DNA of 64,000 nt from Planctomycetaceae bacterium (GTDB taxonomy: Bacteria > Planctomycetota > Planctomycetia > Planctomycetales > Planctomycetaceae), in contig CP051247.1 of assembly GCA_017795105.1 (NCBI GenBank), positions 2,108,001 through 2,172,000 on the forward strand, given 5' to 3'. This document shows positions 10,130-19,589 of this stretch, one piece after another. The notes beneath the pieces are model-generated. The model was given only the letters and a program-made list of their open reading frames with translations, ran no database searches and was not told the DNA's origin. The position numbers and the translations under genes were made by a program. Every line of letters begins with the position of its first letter. Within the stretch, counting starts at the first letter, position 1.

Positions 10130-10693
10130 CTATTCGGGATCGCGGGCAGAGGCAGAAGAAATCGTACGGAACGCGTGCCCAACGTCGGCATGGCAATGCA
10201 CACAGGAAAGCGTTTCGAACCGGTTCTGGGAACTCGAATCGTGGTCGTCCACCAGGGCATGCACGAAATCCTGATGACAGTGAATACACGAGTCCTGCGT
10301 CACCTTCTGGTTCCGAGGCTTCATCTGGATCGGTTCGTGGTAATTCTGCAGCGTAAAGGCGAGCGAATGGAAGAAACCGTTGTCCGCTTTCGTCCACCAT
10401 TTTCCGACAAAGTCGTGCGGCAGGTGACAGTCGTTGCAGACAGCCACATGGTGATGGCTGCTCTTCTGCCAGGTATCGAGATGCTCCTGCATCACATGAC
10501 AGTTCGCGCAATGATCCGGATTGCTGCTGAGGTAGCTGGCCCCTTCTCCGTAACCAAACGTAAAAGCCCCCACCCCCGAGAAGATCCCCAGACAGATCGC
10601 CGCCACCAGGGCGACGCGACGGAACGAAACAGACTGATCGTCGTCCCGTTCATTGTCTTCGTCATCGATCTCTTCGCCGGGCACAGCACTCAC
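10130..10693 (-). CDS. nrfH: cytochrome c nitrite reductase small subunit NrfH (NapC/NirT family)
   Basis: NrfH is a membrane-anchored tetraheme quinol dehydrogenase that passes electrons from the menaquinol pool to NrfA. An acidic cytoplasmic N-terminus of about 25 residues precedes one transmembrane helix (residues 27-47). Four CxxCH motifs follow: C62-A-N-C-H-V-M (the NrfH-type CxxCHxM first heme), C86, C136 and C164. Length (187 aa) fits the family, with a longer than usual N-terminal tail. It is the first gene of the nrfHA operon. Confidence 0.94.
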   Translation of the reverse strand: MSAVPGEEIDDEDNERDDDQSVSFRRVALVAAICLGIFSGVGAFTFGYGEGASYLSSNPDHCANCHVMQEHLDTWQKSSHHHVAVCNDCHLPHDFVGKWWTKADNGFFHSLAFTLQNYHEPIQMKPRNQKVTQDSCIHCHQDFVHALVDDHDSSSQNRFETLSCVHCHADVGHAFRTISSASARDPE

Positions 10694-11257
10694 CAGATCA
10701 ATCCCTCTCCTCAGAACCCTAAGAGTGGAAACTCTTCACCTCATCCAATCACCCGCCCCCAGACAACCGCTCATCCTACACCCGAAGGTAGACAACAACG
10801 ATACCGATCATCAATTGAAAAATCGACCTCGAATTGATGATGAATATCCCCTCGTCATTTCTTCACACTTAATACACATCACCCAACCCCGTTGTGTGAC
10901 AAAACTACGCCCTGCATAGCATCAACCCATATCCCAGGCTTCACTCCCTCGCTTGACTCCATGAAGAACCTGGCTACTTTCAATTGGTGACTTCTACCAC
11001 AACATCGGACTCTGGACCGACAATGTGTTGGCTTACCATCGCGGTTTTAACAGCCGCTTCTGCTTCTGAATCTCCGCCCAAGAACGTGCATCGCATACGT
11101 GCCGGTGCGGTGCACGTGGGTTGCGGTAACCGGCGCAGTCATCGTCAATCACCTCGCGACAGGGTGCGAACAGTTCTTCAATCCGGGGGCGGTCGGTGAT
11201 GACCCGAATTCCGTCGAAGATGATCGAGCTTCGTTGACGCGCGTGCGATCATCACGA
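10694..11257. other. intergenic region upstream of nrfH, holding a gene remnant
   Basis: This 564-base stretch separates nrfH from the 3' end of the heparinase-like gene, both on the minus strand. The half next to nrfH (10694-11030) is comparatively AT-rich and presumably carries the nrfHA promoter, but I could not identify specific boxes. The other half contains an open minus-strand fragment, described separately. Confidence 0.5.
11033..11248 (-). pseudogene. possible decayed gene fragment (about 71 codons, no start codon)
   Basis: The minus strand is open from just after a stop at 11249-11251 to a TAA at 11033-11035, with no ATG. The middle part reads SSIIFDGIRVITDRPRI... with strongly coding-like codon choice (G/C at third positions, few rare codons). 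The segment IDDDCAGYRN faintly recalls small HD-type hydrolases. Without a start codon it looks like a remnant of a deleted gene. It could also be chance in GC-rich DNA. Confidence 0.25.
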
Positions 11258-14095
11258 TCACTGTTCAAAGTCGGCGACCGTAGACTTCCCGTCTTGAAGT
11301 GTTAGTCTTGCAGTCTCGCGGCCGGCGTTGTCGATCGAGATCACCGCAACGTCGCCATCGACGGTTGTTCCATTCCATTGGATCGGTTCGTCAGAAGGAA
11401 ACCGTCGCAGAAATTGATCGACTCCACCCCGGCGCCGGACTGTGAAGCGAAGCTCGCCGGAGGAAGCGCTTTCGATCTGCTCGACCGATCCAACAGGCCA
11501 TTCACTCTCGCTGGCCTGCATCTGAATCACCCACGCTCGGCAGAAAGGACCATCGGCTTTCCATTCATACGTGGGAACCGGCCAGCTCTTGGCATTGTCG
11601 CCGTAGATCCGCCAGCCGAGCAGTTCGGGGGCTTGCTGTCCGCGAATGATCGACACATCGATGTCGCCTGCGGGAGCAACTGGAACAATCTGCATGGCCA
11701 CGCCAGGGCCTGATGCAACGGTGGACTTATCGCTGCGAACCTCAATGGCATCGGGCTGGAGCTGCCAGGGGTGTCTCCAGGTCCGTTCAATCGTGTCTTC
11801 GGGCACGACCGTGTCGAACACGACATAGTAGCCGTCTCGCTTTGGGACGCTGCCTTTCACGAAGATCACCTGACGAAGCCACTTTCCGCGGATGTGCTCC
11901 CCGGGTTTGTGCCAGCCGTAGTTGAAGCGGCCTTCGCCATAGTCGAAATGCTCGTTGCTGATCCAGCGACGCTCTGGCGGGTGGAAGCCGAGGTGCATCT
12001 CATGTCGCCAGTGTGGGATGCTGTTTTCCTGTGCCCAATCGGGCGAGAGCGTGTTATACGAAAGCGAGCGACCGGCATGAATCGTGTTGCCGACACCACT
12101 GTAGCTGCCTCGTCCGGCATCTCGAATGAGCAGGTGATCCCCAAACTGCGTGAAGATATTCAGGGCATCCTGCTTTCCATGACTGGCTCCCCAGGGCCCG
12201 GCTCCAAAAAACAGAAACTTATCATCCCGGTCCCAGCCTGTCCGCATCATGTATTGCCCGGCGTTGGGCAGATACCGCGAAGTCTCAACAGGCGGAGCCC
12301 CTTCGGCTTTCTTTGTTGCCATCCAGCGGAAGTCCTCACGTTGAGGGAACCAGTGCAACGTGCGTCGGTAGTGGTCATCGACCATGCCCCAGCCTCCATC
12401 GTTGAGAGCGACCTGGGTCTGACTCGGTGTCGAGACAGCGATCGGATGATCGAGCGCACGCTCAAGCGTTTGAAGTGCCTCCTGCGGCGGCTTGCGACCG
12501 AACTGTTCGTAGAGTCGGATGAAGTTCTCCAATGTTAGAATTGTCGCCCAGTTGTATCCGGTGCTGAGGCTGACGTGACTGCCATCGGGATGGAACTGGC
12601 GACTAACAATCTGGTCCCAGCGGTCGAGCGCAACGGTCTCCCAGCGTTGAGTGGCTTTGAACTCCGGCAGAAGTAACGACGTCTGAAGTAATGCCAGCGT
12701 GGTATGTGCTCCGCCGTCGTCGTGAACGGCAAAGCTGGTCGGATTCATGATCAGCTCGGCTTGCCGAATTGTGCCGACAAGCATGGCCAGGACCGCTTCA
12801 TCGCTGAAGGCATCCGAGTGCCGGAGTGTTTCGAACGTCGGCCACCAGGTCAGTTCCAGGCGGCGACCGATATTGCTGGTATTCATGTACCCGCGACGAA
12901 AGACGGTGCCGTCCATTAACCAGACGCCGCCGACTGTCGGGCAATGCGGCCAGAAGAAAGGTTCGCGATTGACCCAGTCGAGGACTTCATCTGCCGCCCG
13001 CTTCGCGTAGCGACTGTCGCGTGTTTCATCCCACGCCTTGGCGAGAGAGACCCAGTGAAAGTGACGATTCAGATGGCCATTCTCACGCTCCCAGTTGAGC
13101 TGCAGAGGCTCCTGCTGCGTGACCCACCGGTGCGTTTCTCCCTTCGGATCGGTCCATGATTCGGCAAACTTGGCCGAGAACCCGAGCGTGCCGTACCGCC
13201 CTGCGAGAGCCTCATCGGCAACCTCTTTCCAGTTGCTGACAAGCTGCCGATCGCTGACGTGTTCCCAGGTCGGTCCCGGCGGGCTGGTTCTCGTTCGCAT
13301 ATGCTCGATAAAGAGCCGCTTTGATTCCTCCATTTGGCCAGCATCTGCTTTGGCGAAGACGGGCTGCATCGCTGGATTGCTGCGGTCGAGTGCAGCAAAA
13401 ATGGTCTCCCAGTGACTCGGCAGGTACGTGGCTTCGTCGATGGAGAGCCGTTTAAACGAAATGCCTTCAAACCGGCTTGTTCGGGTCGGATCTCCTGGCT
13501 GTCCTCCGCGGGATGTGACAAGCATTACGCTTCCGGCTGAGATTCGCTCTTCGAACCAATGCTCTTCAACCGCTCGATCGAGAGAGTCGATGAACAGTCG
13601 GACGCGGGAGCCTTCGCCATCAGGCCAGACAACGAATCGGACTTTGTACCCGCCGTCTTCGGCAATCAGTCGCACATTGGAATGCTGATACTCAGGACTT
13701 ACGTCGTATCCGTGCGGCTTGGGGTCCGGATCGGCGTTGATCAGATCTGCTCCCCGGTGCCACATCAGCCACGCCGACCGTCCTGATCCTTCCCGCAACG
13801 AGACTGTTAATGCCGACCGTTCGCGATCTGGCCCGAGTCCTTCTTTCGGAATGAATCCGTCCTGAACACCAATCGCGAATCCGGCGACAACCTGCATGTC
13901 TCCACCTTCGGCCACGACCGGATCGATGGTGAGATCGATCGCAAAACATTCGGCATCGGGGGGAATGTTCTCAACCGCCTGAGTCGCATGGGAACGCGGC
14001 GCCGCCGGAAGATCGACAGACTCACCAGCAGCCAGAGTCGATTCGATCACTGTCAACAGAAGTAGAGACACGGCCAATGGAACTTGGAGGGTCAT
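11258..14095 (-). CDS. secreted heparinase II/III-like polysaccharide lyase family protein
   Basis: This 945-residue exported protein has a signal peptide (hydrophobic residues 5-22, cleavage near TLAAGES). The N-terminal 200 residues look beta-rich. The middle (about 280-560) has the alternating aromatic/helical pattern of an (alpha/alpha) toroid. The C-terminal half contains WGASHGKQDALNI followed by LLIRDAGRGSYSG, which matches the beta-sandwich of heparinase II/III-like lyases. Such enzymes cleave uronic-acid-containing polysaccharides by beta-elimination. It is the last gene of the leftward arm of the carbohydrate locus. Exact polymer and PL family cannot be told by eye. Confidence 0.8.
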   Translation of the reverse strand: MTLQVPLAVSLLLLTVIESTLAAGESVDLPAAPRSHATQAVENIPPDAECFAIDLTIDPVVAEGGDMQVVAGFAIGVQDGFIPKEGLGPDRERSALTVSLREGSGRSAWLMWHRGADLINADPDPKPHGYDVSPEYQHSNVRLIAEDGGYKVRFVVWPDGEGSRVRLFIDSLDRAVEEHWFEERISAGSVMLVTSRGGQPGDPTRTSRFEGISFKRLSIDEATYLPSHWETIFAALDRSNPAMQPVFAKADAGQMEESKRLFIEHMRTRTSPPGPTWEHVSDRQLVSNWKEVADEALAGRYGTLGFSAKFAESWTDPKGETHRWVTQQEPLQLNWERENGHLNRHFHWVSLAKAWDETRDSRYAKRAADEVLDWVNREPFFWPHCPTVGGVWLMDGTVFRRGYMNTSNIGRRLELTWWPTFETLRHSDAFSDEAVLAMLVGTIRQAELIMNPTSFAVHDDGGAHTTLALLQTSLLLPEFKATQRWETVALDRWDQIVSRQFHPDGSHVSLSTGYNWATILTLENFIRLYEQFGRKPPQEALQTLERALDHPIAVSTPSQTQVALNDGGWGMVDDHYRRTLHWFPQREDFRWMATKKAEGAPPVETSRYLPNAGQYMMRTGWDRDDKFLFFGAGPWGASHGKQDALNIFTQFGDHLLIRDAGRGSYSGVGNTIHAGRSLSYNTLSPDWAQENSIPHWRHEMHLGFHPPERRWISNEHFDYGEGRFNYGWHKPGEHIRGKWLRQVIFVKGSVPKRDGYYVVFDTVVPEDTIERTWRHPWQLQPDAIEVRSDKSTVASGPGVAMQIVPVAPAGDIDVSIIRGQQAPELLGWRIYGDNAKSWPVPTYEWKADGPFCRAWVIQMQASESEWPVGSVEQIESASSGELRFTVRRRGGVDQFLRRFPSDEPIQWNGTTVDGDVAVISIDNAGRETARLTLQDGKSTVADFEQ

Positions 14096-14333
14096 GTTCG
14101 ATTCTCGCAGGGATGAGAGTACCGGTGGGTGGGTGAGGAGGGAGATCTGCTTTCCGTGACAGCTGCTACTTCAGAACATGGAGATGCAAAGAAAACGGGC
14201 TGCGCACATAGGTCAGTGCAATTGTTCAAACATTACAAATGCTTCGAAACCGCCTGCTTCAAAGTGATGAAATACGCCTTGCAGTTTTTCGACGGTATCA
14301 AGAACCGGCTTCTTCCAGAGGTGGACGTTTCAC
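14096..14333. other. intergenic, no gene seen
   Basis: These 238 bases separate the arylsulfotransferase-like and heparinase-like genes. Short frames on both strands have no coding character. A separate promoter for the heparinase-like gene could lie here. Confidence 0.4.
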
Positions 14334-16025
14334 TCATTGCTCAATCTGGCGATGCAATGTGACCGACTGTGTATTGAAAATGTTCCAGGCGATTTCGGGA
14401 TTGGTGCCTGTTGGCTTCAGCTCCAATTGCCAGACGACTTGAGCGGGAACTTCCCGTGTGTACTCGGAACACCGCGTGATCTGATTGAAACGGCTTCTTG
14501 TCGTCCATGTCATCTCATCGATCCGAGCTGGATCGACCACGGCACCATATCCAACCAGGATGTTTCCCGTATCCGGCAACTCTGAAGCGCTGCCCATCGC
14601 GATCGAGACAACTGGCTGATCGTCTGCCGTTTCCGAGGTCCAGACTTGCCGGGCCGTTCTCTGTTCGAAATCGATCTCGTACTCAACAGCTCGACTTCGC
14701 GTCTGATTGATTGGAACAGGTTGATCAAAGGGGCGATTCCGATAGTTGCCATTGTCAAACAGCAACATCGTTCCCCGGGCTGTGAATCGAGGTGCGTGCT
14801 GATGCCACGGCCAGCGGGCATTGCCCTGCAGTCGGATCAGCTTCGACTGCAGTTCCCTGGGCCAACCGGAAGGCTCTCCGAAGATCCAGTTGATCGCTCC
14901 GCTGCTCGGATCGAAATTGACGATTGCACTCTGGTAGCGGAAGTTGACCATGATCGATCCGTCAGCGAGCTTTGCTACGGAATTAGCGTGCGACCAGTCA
15001 ATGGTGTCCGGGAACCCTCGACGAATCCAGTAGTTCGAGAAGGTTTCGTAGCCGATGCGACGAACAGGCAAATGCTCAAAGGCATCCCAGTCCCAACGGA
15101 TCTTACCATCGGGGCGGAACTCGACGACGCGATCGCCCATCACGGATTGCGTCTCCCGAGGAGCATCCTTGTTGACTTCACTCGTGAAATAGTTCTCGAT
15201 CTGTCGCTTTGTTGACGAAAGCGCAAGCAAATTGCCGTCCGGGAGAATGTCTGCATCGTGATGAAACGTCAGGGCGTCGACGGCGATCGAACCCTCCAAT
15301 TTCCCCTGAGGTCGATCAGCGGCGTACCATGTGCGCGTCACATTGCCAAGCAGGTCAATTTCGACGAGTCGGAAGTCTGCCGTTACGAACAGAATGCTTC
15401 CTGTCTCGTGATAGGTGAAGCCGGCGATTCGCGAGTCGGTGCGGTAGTACCAGACCGGGGTGCCTTCCGAATCGACCATCAGCAGCATGCCGAAACTCTC
15501 TCCGAACCGGCGCTGTTGTTCATCGGTCAATTGAGCCCCCTGAGGGACGCGGCGGCGTGGGTTCAACAGTCGGAAACCAGGCTCAAGTCGATCTGGAAGA
15601 AGTGTTGTGGTTTCGATCCCCGGAAACTCGGAGGGATCGTCAGGGAGCTTTGGGGATCGGACCCCCAAAGGCTCTGCTGTCATTCGCTGACCGGATTCGT
15701 CTTCGATCGTTACAGAGACTTCGTGTTTCCGGTCAGGTCGGAAGCCAATCAGTGGGAGTTCGTCCTGGATCGCTTTTCTGTCGTCGAAGGCGAATCCCCA
15801 TTCATGCTGTCCGTCAGATATTGACACTCTGGTGGTAACCGGACGGTCGGCTTCAAAAGAGAGAACATAGGCCAGGGGAGCAGATCGATTCGGGTTCTGC
15901 TCAACGACGGGAGATTTCACGAATCGAGGTGCCCGCTCATTCGCAGTCACATCGCTCGACATGACTGAGGATAAGGACAATGTCAGCCCCAGCAGGGCGA
16001 CGCAAGTTGCTTTCGAGATCATCAA
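14334..16025 (-). CDS. exported arylsulfotransferase (ASST) family protein
   Basis: ASST enzymes transfer sulfate between phenolic sulfate esters and acceptors in the periplasm through a sulfo-histidine intermediate. The signal peptide covers residues 1-28. A propeller with repeated aromatic strands occupies about residues 140-560. Conserved histidines appear as FHHDAD (H255/H256), DWSHAN (H346) and WHQHAPR (H398/H400), matching the spacing of the three active-site His of E. coli AssT. The N-terminal 130 residues form a small beta domain. Its place among uronate-degrading genes suggests handling of sulfated sugars or aglycones, which is inference. Some planctomycete members may be non-catalytic. 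Confidence 0.85.
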   Translation of the reverse strand: MMISKATCVALLGLTLSLSSVMSSDVTANERAPRFVKSPVVEQNPNRSAPLAYVLSFEADRPVTTRVSISDGQHEWGFAFDDRKAIQDELPLIGFRPDRKHEVSVTIEDESGQRMTAEPLGVRSPKLPDDPSEFPGIETTTLLPDRLEPGFRLLNPRRRVPQGAQLTDEQQRRFGESFGMLLMVDSEGTPVWYYRTDSRIAGFTYHETGSILFVTADFRLVEIDLLGNVTRTWYAADRPQGKLEGSIAVDALTFHHDADILPDGNLLALSSTKRQIENYFTSEVNKDAPRETQSVMGDRVVEFRPDGKIRWDWDAFEHLPVRRIGYETFSNYWIRRGFPDTIDWSHANSVAKLADGSIMVNFRYQSAIVNFDPSSGAINWIFGEPSGWPRELQSKLIRLQGNARWPWHQHAPRFTARGTMLLFDNGNYRNRPFDQPVPINQTRSRAVEYEIDFEQRTARQVWTSETADDQPVVSIAMGSASELPDTGNILVGYGAVVDPARIDEMTWTTRSRFNQITRCSEYTREVPAQVVWQLELKPTGTNPEIAWNIFNTQSVTLHRQIEQ

Positions 16026-16207
16026 GCTCTCCTTCGAAATAGATTCTCGGCCATGATTTTCTTATCTGCAGATGAGACTCGCTCTTCAGGGAATAAGTTG
16101 CTCGCGACACCTCTAATCCCAAGCGTAGCCGTCGCCCCGGTAGGACTGATGCTCTGCGTGAGCCCTGTTCAGACGGCGTCTCAATCGGGGAAGGGGCATC
16201 ATTCGTC

Positions 16208-17341
16208 TCAGCCTTTGCTCGCAAAGCTGGTGTTCGAGTGGTCCGGAACGGCAGGGAGGGTCACCTCGTAAACCTGTGAGTGACCACTTCTGTCCGATGT
16301 ATACACGACGGTGGACCCGTCAGGAGAGAACGACGGGTGCGGATGCGTATACTGAGGGGCGTAGACGTCGATGGGGCCGTCGTCGTAGGGGCAGTGATCG
16401 GTGTTCCAGTGCTCGCCAATGCTGCTTGCTTCCGGCCGGCACAGAAGTCTTGGAGAAGTGATTCCTTCGTCGACGGTGAAGAACTGCAATCCGATGTCGG
16501 GGAACTTAGTGTCGGTGACCATGTGGCGACCTGAAGGATCGACCATCGGGTGCCAGGCATTGAAGCGGGTTACCCAGCGCCACTCACCGGAGTCTGTGTT
16601 GATCGCCATGACGCCGTGAGGCCAGTTCGTGGTGAGGATCTCGCGGGTGAACGGTCGCCAGCACTCGTGGACGATCCATTCCTTCTTCGCCTCGTCCCGC
16701 CGGTAAATCAACCGGTGTTGACTGCCATCCCGCTGGGTCACCCAGATGCGATTCTGATAGGGACCACCATACCGGAGCAAGGTTGAGTCGTTCGGGTGAA
16801 ACTGTGGGTGTCCGATCGACTCGTTCTCGCAGGCCACGCAGGCTTCAGTCGAGCGTGTGTCAACGACAAGCAGTTGTGCGGAGCCGCTTCGTCGGATTGG
16901 GATCGCCCACCAGTTATCGTCGTGGCTGAGTGTCGTGGTCCCCATGCCAGCTCCGACCATCCCGGCTGCTTTCGATCCGCCGGCGAAGTCAACGAGCTGC
17001 TCTTCGGCCAGCGTGTCCAGTCGCAATCTCCAGCCGCCGGTATCAGTGGTGAAGTACAGGTAATTTCCATCGTGAGAAGGATGCAGCGACCATTCGTTGA
17101 GGTCCGGCCGATCGGTGAGCTGGACCAACTCGCCGATCTCCCGATCCTCTGCGAAGAACTGGGGCGATCCTGTGCGATGCGATACAAAGAAGAGCCACCG
17201 CATCGCATCGTCGAATGCCGGTATATAGTAGAACGGATGGTGGTGAATCGATCCGTCATTCGTCACCTGTCGAATCTGCGCACCGGTTTCGGTATCGCAG
17301 AATAATCTCGCTTCCGATGGGTAAATCTTGCCTTTAGCCAC
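16208..17341 (-). CDS. oligogalacturonate lyase-like protein (PL22 family)
   Basis: PL22 enzymes cleave digalacturonate or unsaturated oligogalacturonates to 5-keto-4-deoxyuronate in the cytoplasm. The protein begins MAKGK like Erwinia and Yersinia Ogl and has no signal peptide. It shows propeller repeats and the family end motif THPHPSFSPD followed by YTSDRSG. Conserved His in this segment and in IGHPQFHP would be metal or catalytic ligands. Length (377 aa) is close to Ogl (about 388). It lies 51 bases after the DHDPS-like gene on the same strand. Exact substrate may differ from pectin. Confidence 0.87.
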   Translation of the reverse strand: MAKGKIYPSEARLFCDTETGAQIRQVTNDGSIHHHPFYYIPAFDDAMRWLFFVSHRTGSPQFFAEDREIGELVQLTDRPDLNEWSLHPSHDGNYLYFTTDTGGWRLRLDTLAEEQLVDFAGGSKAAGMVGAGMGTTTLSHDDNWWAIPIRRSGSAQLLVVDTRSTEACVACENESIGHPQFHPNDSTLLRYGGPYQNRIWVTQRDGSQHRLIYRRDEAKKEWIVHECWRPFTREILTTNWPHGVMAINTDSGEWRWVTRFNAWHPMVDPSGRHMVTDTKFPDIGLQFFTVDEGITSPRLLCRPEASSIGEHWNTDHCPYDDGPIDVYAPQYTHPHPSFSPDGSTVVYTSDRSGHSQVYEVTLPAVPDHSNTSFASKG

Positions 17342-17392
17342 ATCGACCTACCAGATTGAAGAATCGTTTCGCGTTCCCCGACATTTCGATAC

Positions 17393-18352
17393 TTAGCGGA
17401 CGACTTCGTAGTTGACGGCTCGAAGTTCTTCTCGAATCCGTTGAATGTCCTGTTCGGGCAGCGGACGAACGGGGCGGCGGAAATGAGGGCTGGGGAACTT
17501 TCCCATCAGCCAGCGGGCGACCTTCATTCGCTGATGGGCATCGCAACCCGGCTCGCCGAAGTTGTAGACGATGCGTGCCAACGGAGCGACGACCTGTTGA
17601 GCACGCTGGGCTCGCGGTAAATCAGCATCGAGAGCCGCATGCACGATCTCCACCATCAACTCGGGGACGAAGCCGGCAAAACCGATCAGCGCTCCGTCGC
17701 ATCCATCGACCAGTGTCTGCAGCAAGAATTCGTCGTGGCAGGTGACAATCGTGACATGCGGGGCAGCAGCTTTCAGTTGTTCGTAATCCCAGCGCCAGCG
17801 AGCCGGATTTCGCGTCCCCATTTTGATCATCTTCACCTGCGGCAGCTTGACCATCTCCAGCATCTCGGCCAGCGAGTAGCCCGCTTTCGTCCAGGCCGGG
17901 TACTGATGCACGACGATGGAAACATCTGCGCCCTCAGCGACATCCTGAAAGAAGGCGACAGCCGTCTCAGGCTTCCGACCAAAGCGGAGCCAGTGGTGGG
18001 GTGGCATCAGTAGAATCGCGTCGGCTCCTGCCTCTTTCGCGGCAATCGCGTGATCAATCGCCTCCAGCGAGCCCTCAGCCGAGACGCCGGTAATCACCTT
18101 GACCGATCGTCCCGTTTCCGCATTCGCGGCATCGACCGCTTTCCGAACCGCCTTCGTCACCTGGGCCCGTTCGTTGGGACGAAGCGACATGATCTCTCCC
18201 GTGTGGCCATTGCAGGTGACGCCTTTAATTCCCTCAACGAGAGCCAGCTCGTAGATGTAGGTCTTCAAGCCTTCAACGTCGATCGATTCATCCGCATGAA
18301 ACGGGCAGAGCGTCGCCGGGAAAACACCGGCCCATTCGTGTTCGTTGTCCAT
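17393..18352 (-). CDS. dihydrodipicolinate synthase / N-acetylneuraminate lyase family protein
   Basis: This is a class I aldolase-type TIM barrel of 319 residues. The Schiff-base lysine is K177 in MIKMGT, and the catalytic Tyr is Y151 in VHQYPAW. The usual GTTGE loop reads GHTGE (residues 49-53), so the first Thr is His. That argues against true lysine biosynthesis and for a sugar-acid aldolase or dehydratase. Being first in an operon with a PL22 lyase, it may split a deoxy-keto sugar acid from uronate breakdown, which is inference. It is divergent from the LacI-type regulator. Confidence 0.88.
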   Translation of the reverse strand: MDNEHEWAGVFPATLCPFHADESIDVEGLKTYIYELALVEGIKGVTCNGHTGEIMSLRPNERAQVTKAVRKAVDAANAETGRSVKVITGVSAEGSLEAIDHAIAAKEAGADAILLMPPHHWLRFGRKPETAVAFFQDVAEGADVSIVVHQYPAWTKAGYSLAEMLEMVKLPQVKMIKMGTRNPARWRWDYEQLKAAAPHVTIVTCHDEFLLQTLVDGCDGALIGFAGFVPELMVEIVHAALDADLPRAQRAQQVVAPLARIVYNFGEPGCDAHQRMKVARWLMGKFPSPHFRRPVRPLPEQDIQRIREELRAVNYEVVR

Positions 18353-18515
18353 GGCACTCTCCTTAACCGGCGTCGCTACTCAACCGAGCAAGCAATACCT
18401 GGCGTCGATCGAACTGATTGATGGTTCATTTTGTTTCACCAGATGTTTGCCTATTTCATTGAAACAAGTTAGCTTTAGCACTGGAAACAGTCAACCAAAT
18501 CGTTTGGAGTCTTCG
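18353..18515. promoter_or_regulatory. divergent promoter region with inverted repeats, candidate LacI-family operator
   Basis: The 163 bases between the DHDPS-like gene (minus) and the LacI regulator (plus) must hold both promoters. TTTCATTGAAA at 18454-18464 is a perfect 11-base palindrome. A wider inverted repeat pairs TGTTTC (18432-18437) with GAAACA (18461-18466). Such sites next to an autoregulated LacI gene are typical operators, though the classic central CG is absent. A GGAG ribosome site precedes the lacI-type ATG at 18516. Confidence 0.4.
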
Positions 18516-19589
18516 ATGCCCACTACTGTGAAGGATGTTGCACGTGCAGCCGAGGTTTCGATTGGGACCGTCAGTCGAGTCCTCAATGGCGAGCCGAATG
18601 TTGCCGCCGACACAGTGGCACGCGTTCGCAAAGCTGTGCGGGCTCTCGATTACTCGCCGCTGCGCCGTCGAAAATCGCTGCCGGAGAACAAGCCGCTGCT
18701 GCGAAAGAATATTGCCCTGCTGCTGATGGGCATGGATCGATCGCTCGTCAGTCTGCCGTCGGTTGCGTGTGGAATTCATGGGGCAGAATCGGCGTTGTCA
18801 GCGGCCGGGGCGAATGTGCTGCTCTCCGATCTTCCCCGCGTTGATGAGGTTCCCGATTCAATCGCCTTTCAGGCTCCCCACGGACTGCTCGCGAAAGGGG
18901 CGTTGCATGGCAAGCTGATCAAGTCAGCTGACAGCCGTTTGATTGAGCGACTGCGAACCATTCCCACGGTCTGGTTTCTCGGCCGGCCTCGAGGAGCGGA
19001 TTGGGGAGACGTGGTCGAATCCAATGACGCCGAAGTCGGTCGACTGGCGGCCGAGCACCTGATCGAACAGGGGCATCGGCACTTGGCCATTCTCGACCCG
19101 AAGCCCGACCAGGTCACGCTCGGGCAACGGTGCGCCAGCTTCACCTGGCATGCGACTCATCACGGTGCGAAAGTGGACAATGTCTTCGGTTCAAAGCTCG
19201 AAGACTCACTGCCGTTGCGTCCCGTCAGCGATGGCCAACTGGTCGACGACCTGGTTGGACGAATGCTCAAACTGCGACGGAAGCCCACTGCCCTGTTCTG
19301 CCCGGCTGACAGTATTACGGCGATGGTCTATCGAGCCTGTTCGCGCCGGGGGATTCAGGTCGGCAAAGACCTCAGCATTGTCTCCTGTAACAATGAACTG
19401 CCGTTGCTGACGGGGCTCTATCCCGAAGTGACGACGATCGACATCTGTGCCGATCAGATCGGTCGGCAGGCGGTTGAGCAGTTGATCTGGCGATTGCAGC
19501 ATCCGGAATCGCCCCTCGTCTCCGTTTCGGTTCAGCCCCGACTCGTGGAAGGAATGTCGGTGGCCACTCTTGCGGGATCTCGACAATGA
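18516..19589 (+). CDS. LacI-family transcriptional regulator
   Basis: The frame is open from 18345, but the ATG at 18516 has a GGAG site and begins exactly at the LacI-type DNA-binding domain (TVKDVARAAEVSIGTVSRVL, residues 4-23), so it is the start. The hinge region follows near residue 50. The periplasmic-binding-protein-like effector domain covers about 65-350 with the usual LGRPRG and AEHLIEQGHRH segments. Length is 357 aa. It probably controls both arms of the carbohydrate locus in response to a sugar acid. Its stop overlaps the next gene by four bases (ATGA), so the two are translationally coupled. Confidence 0.93.
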   Translation: MPTTVKDVARAAEVSIGTVSRVLNGEPNVAADTVARVRKAVRALDYSPLRRRKSLPENKPLLRKNIALLLMGMDRSLVSLPSVACGIHGAESALSAAGANVLLSDLPRVDEVPDSIAFQAPHGLLAKGALHGKLIKSADSRLIERLRTIPTVWFLGRPRGADWGDVVESNDAEVGRLAAEHLIEQGHRHLAILDPKPDQVTLGQRCASFTWHATHHGAKVDNVFGSKLEDSLPLRPVSDGQLVDDLVGRMLKLRRKPTALFCPADSITAMVYRACSRRGIQVGKDLSIVSCNNELPLLTGLYPEVTTIDICADQIGRQAVEQLIWRLQHPESPLVSVSVQPRLVEGMSVATLAGSRQ

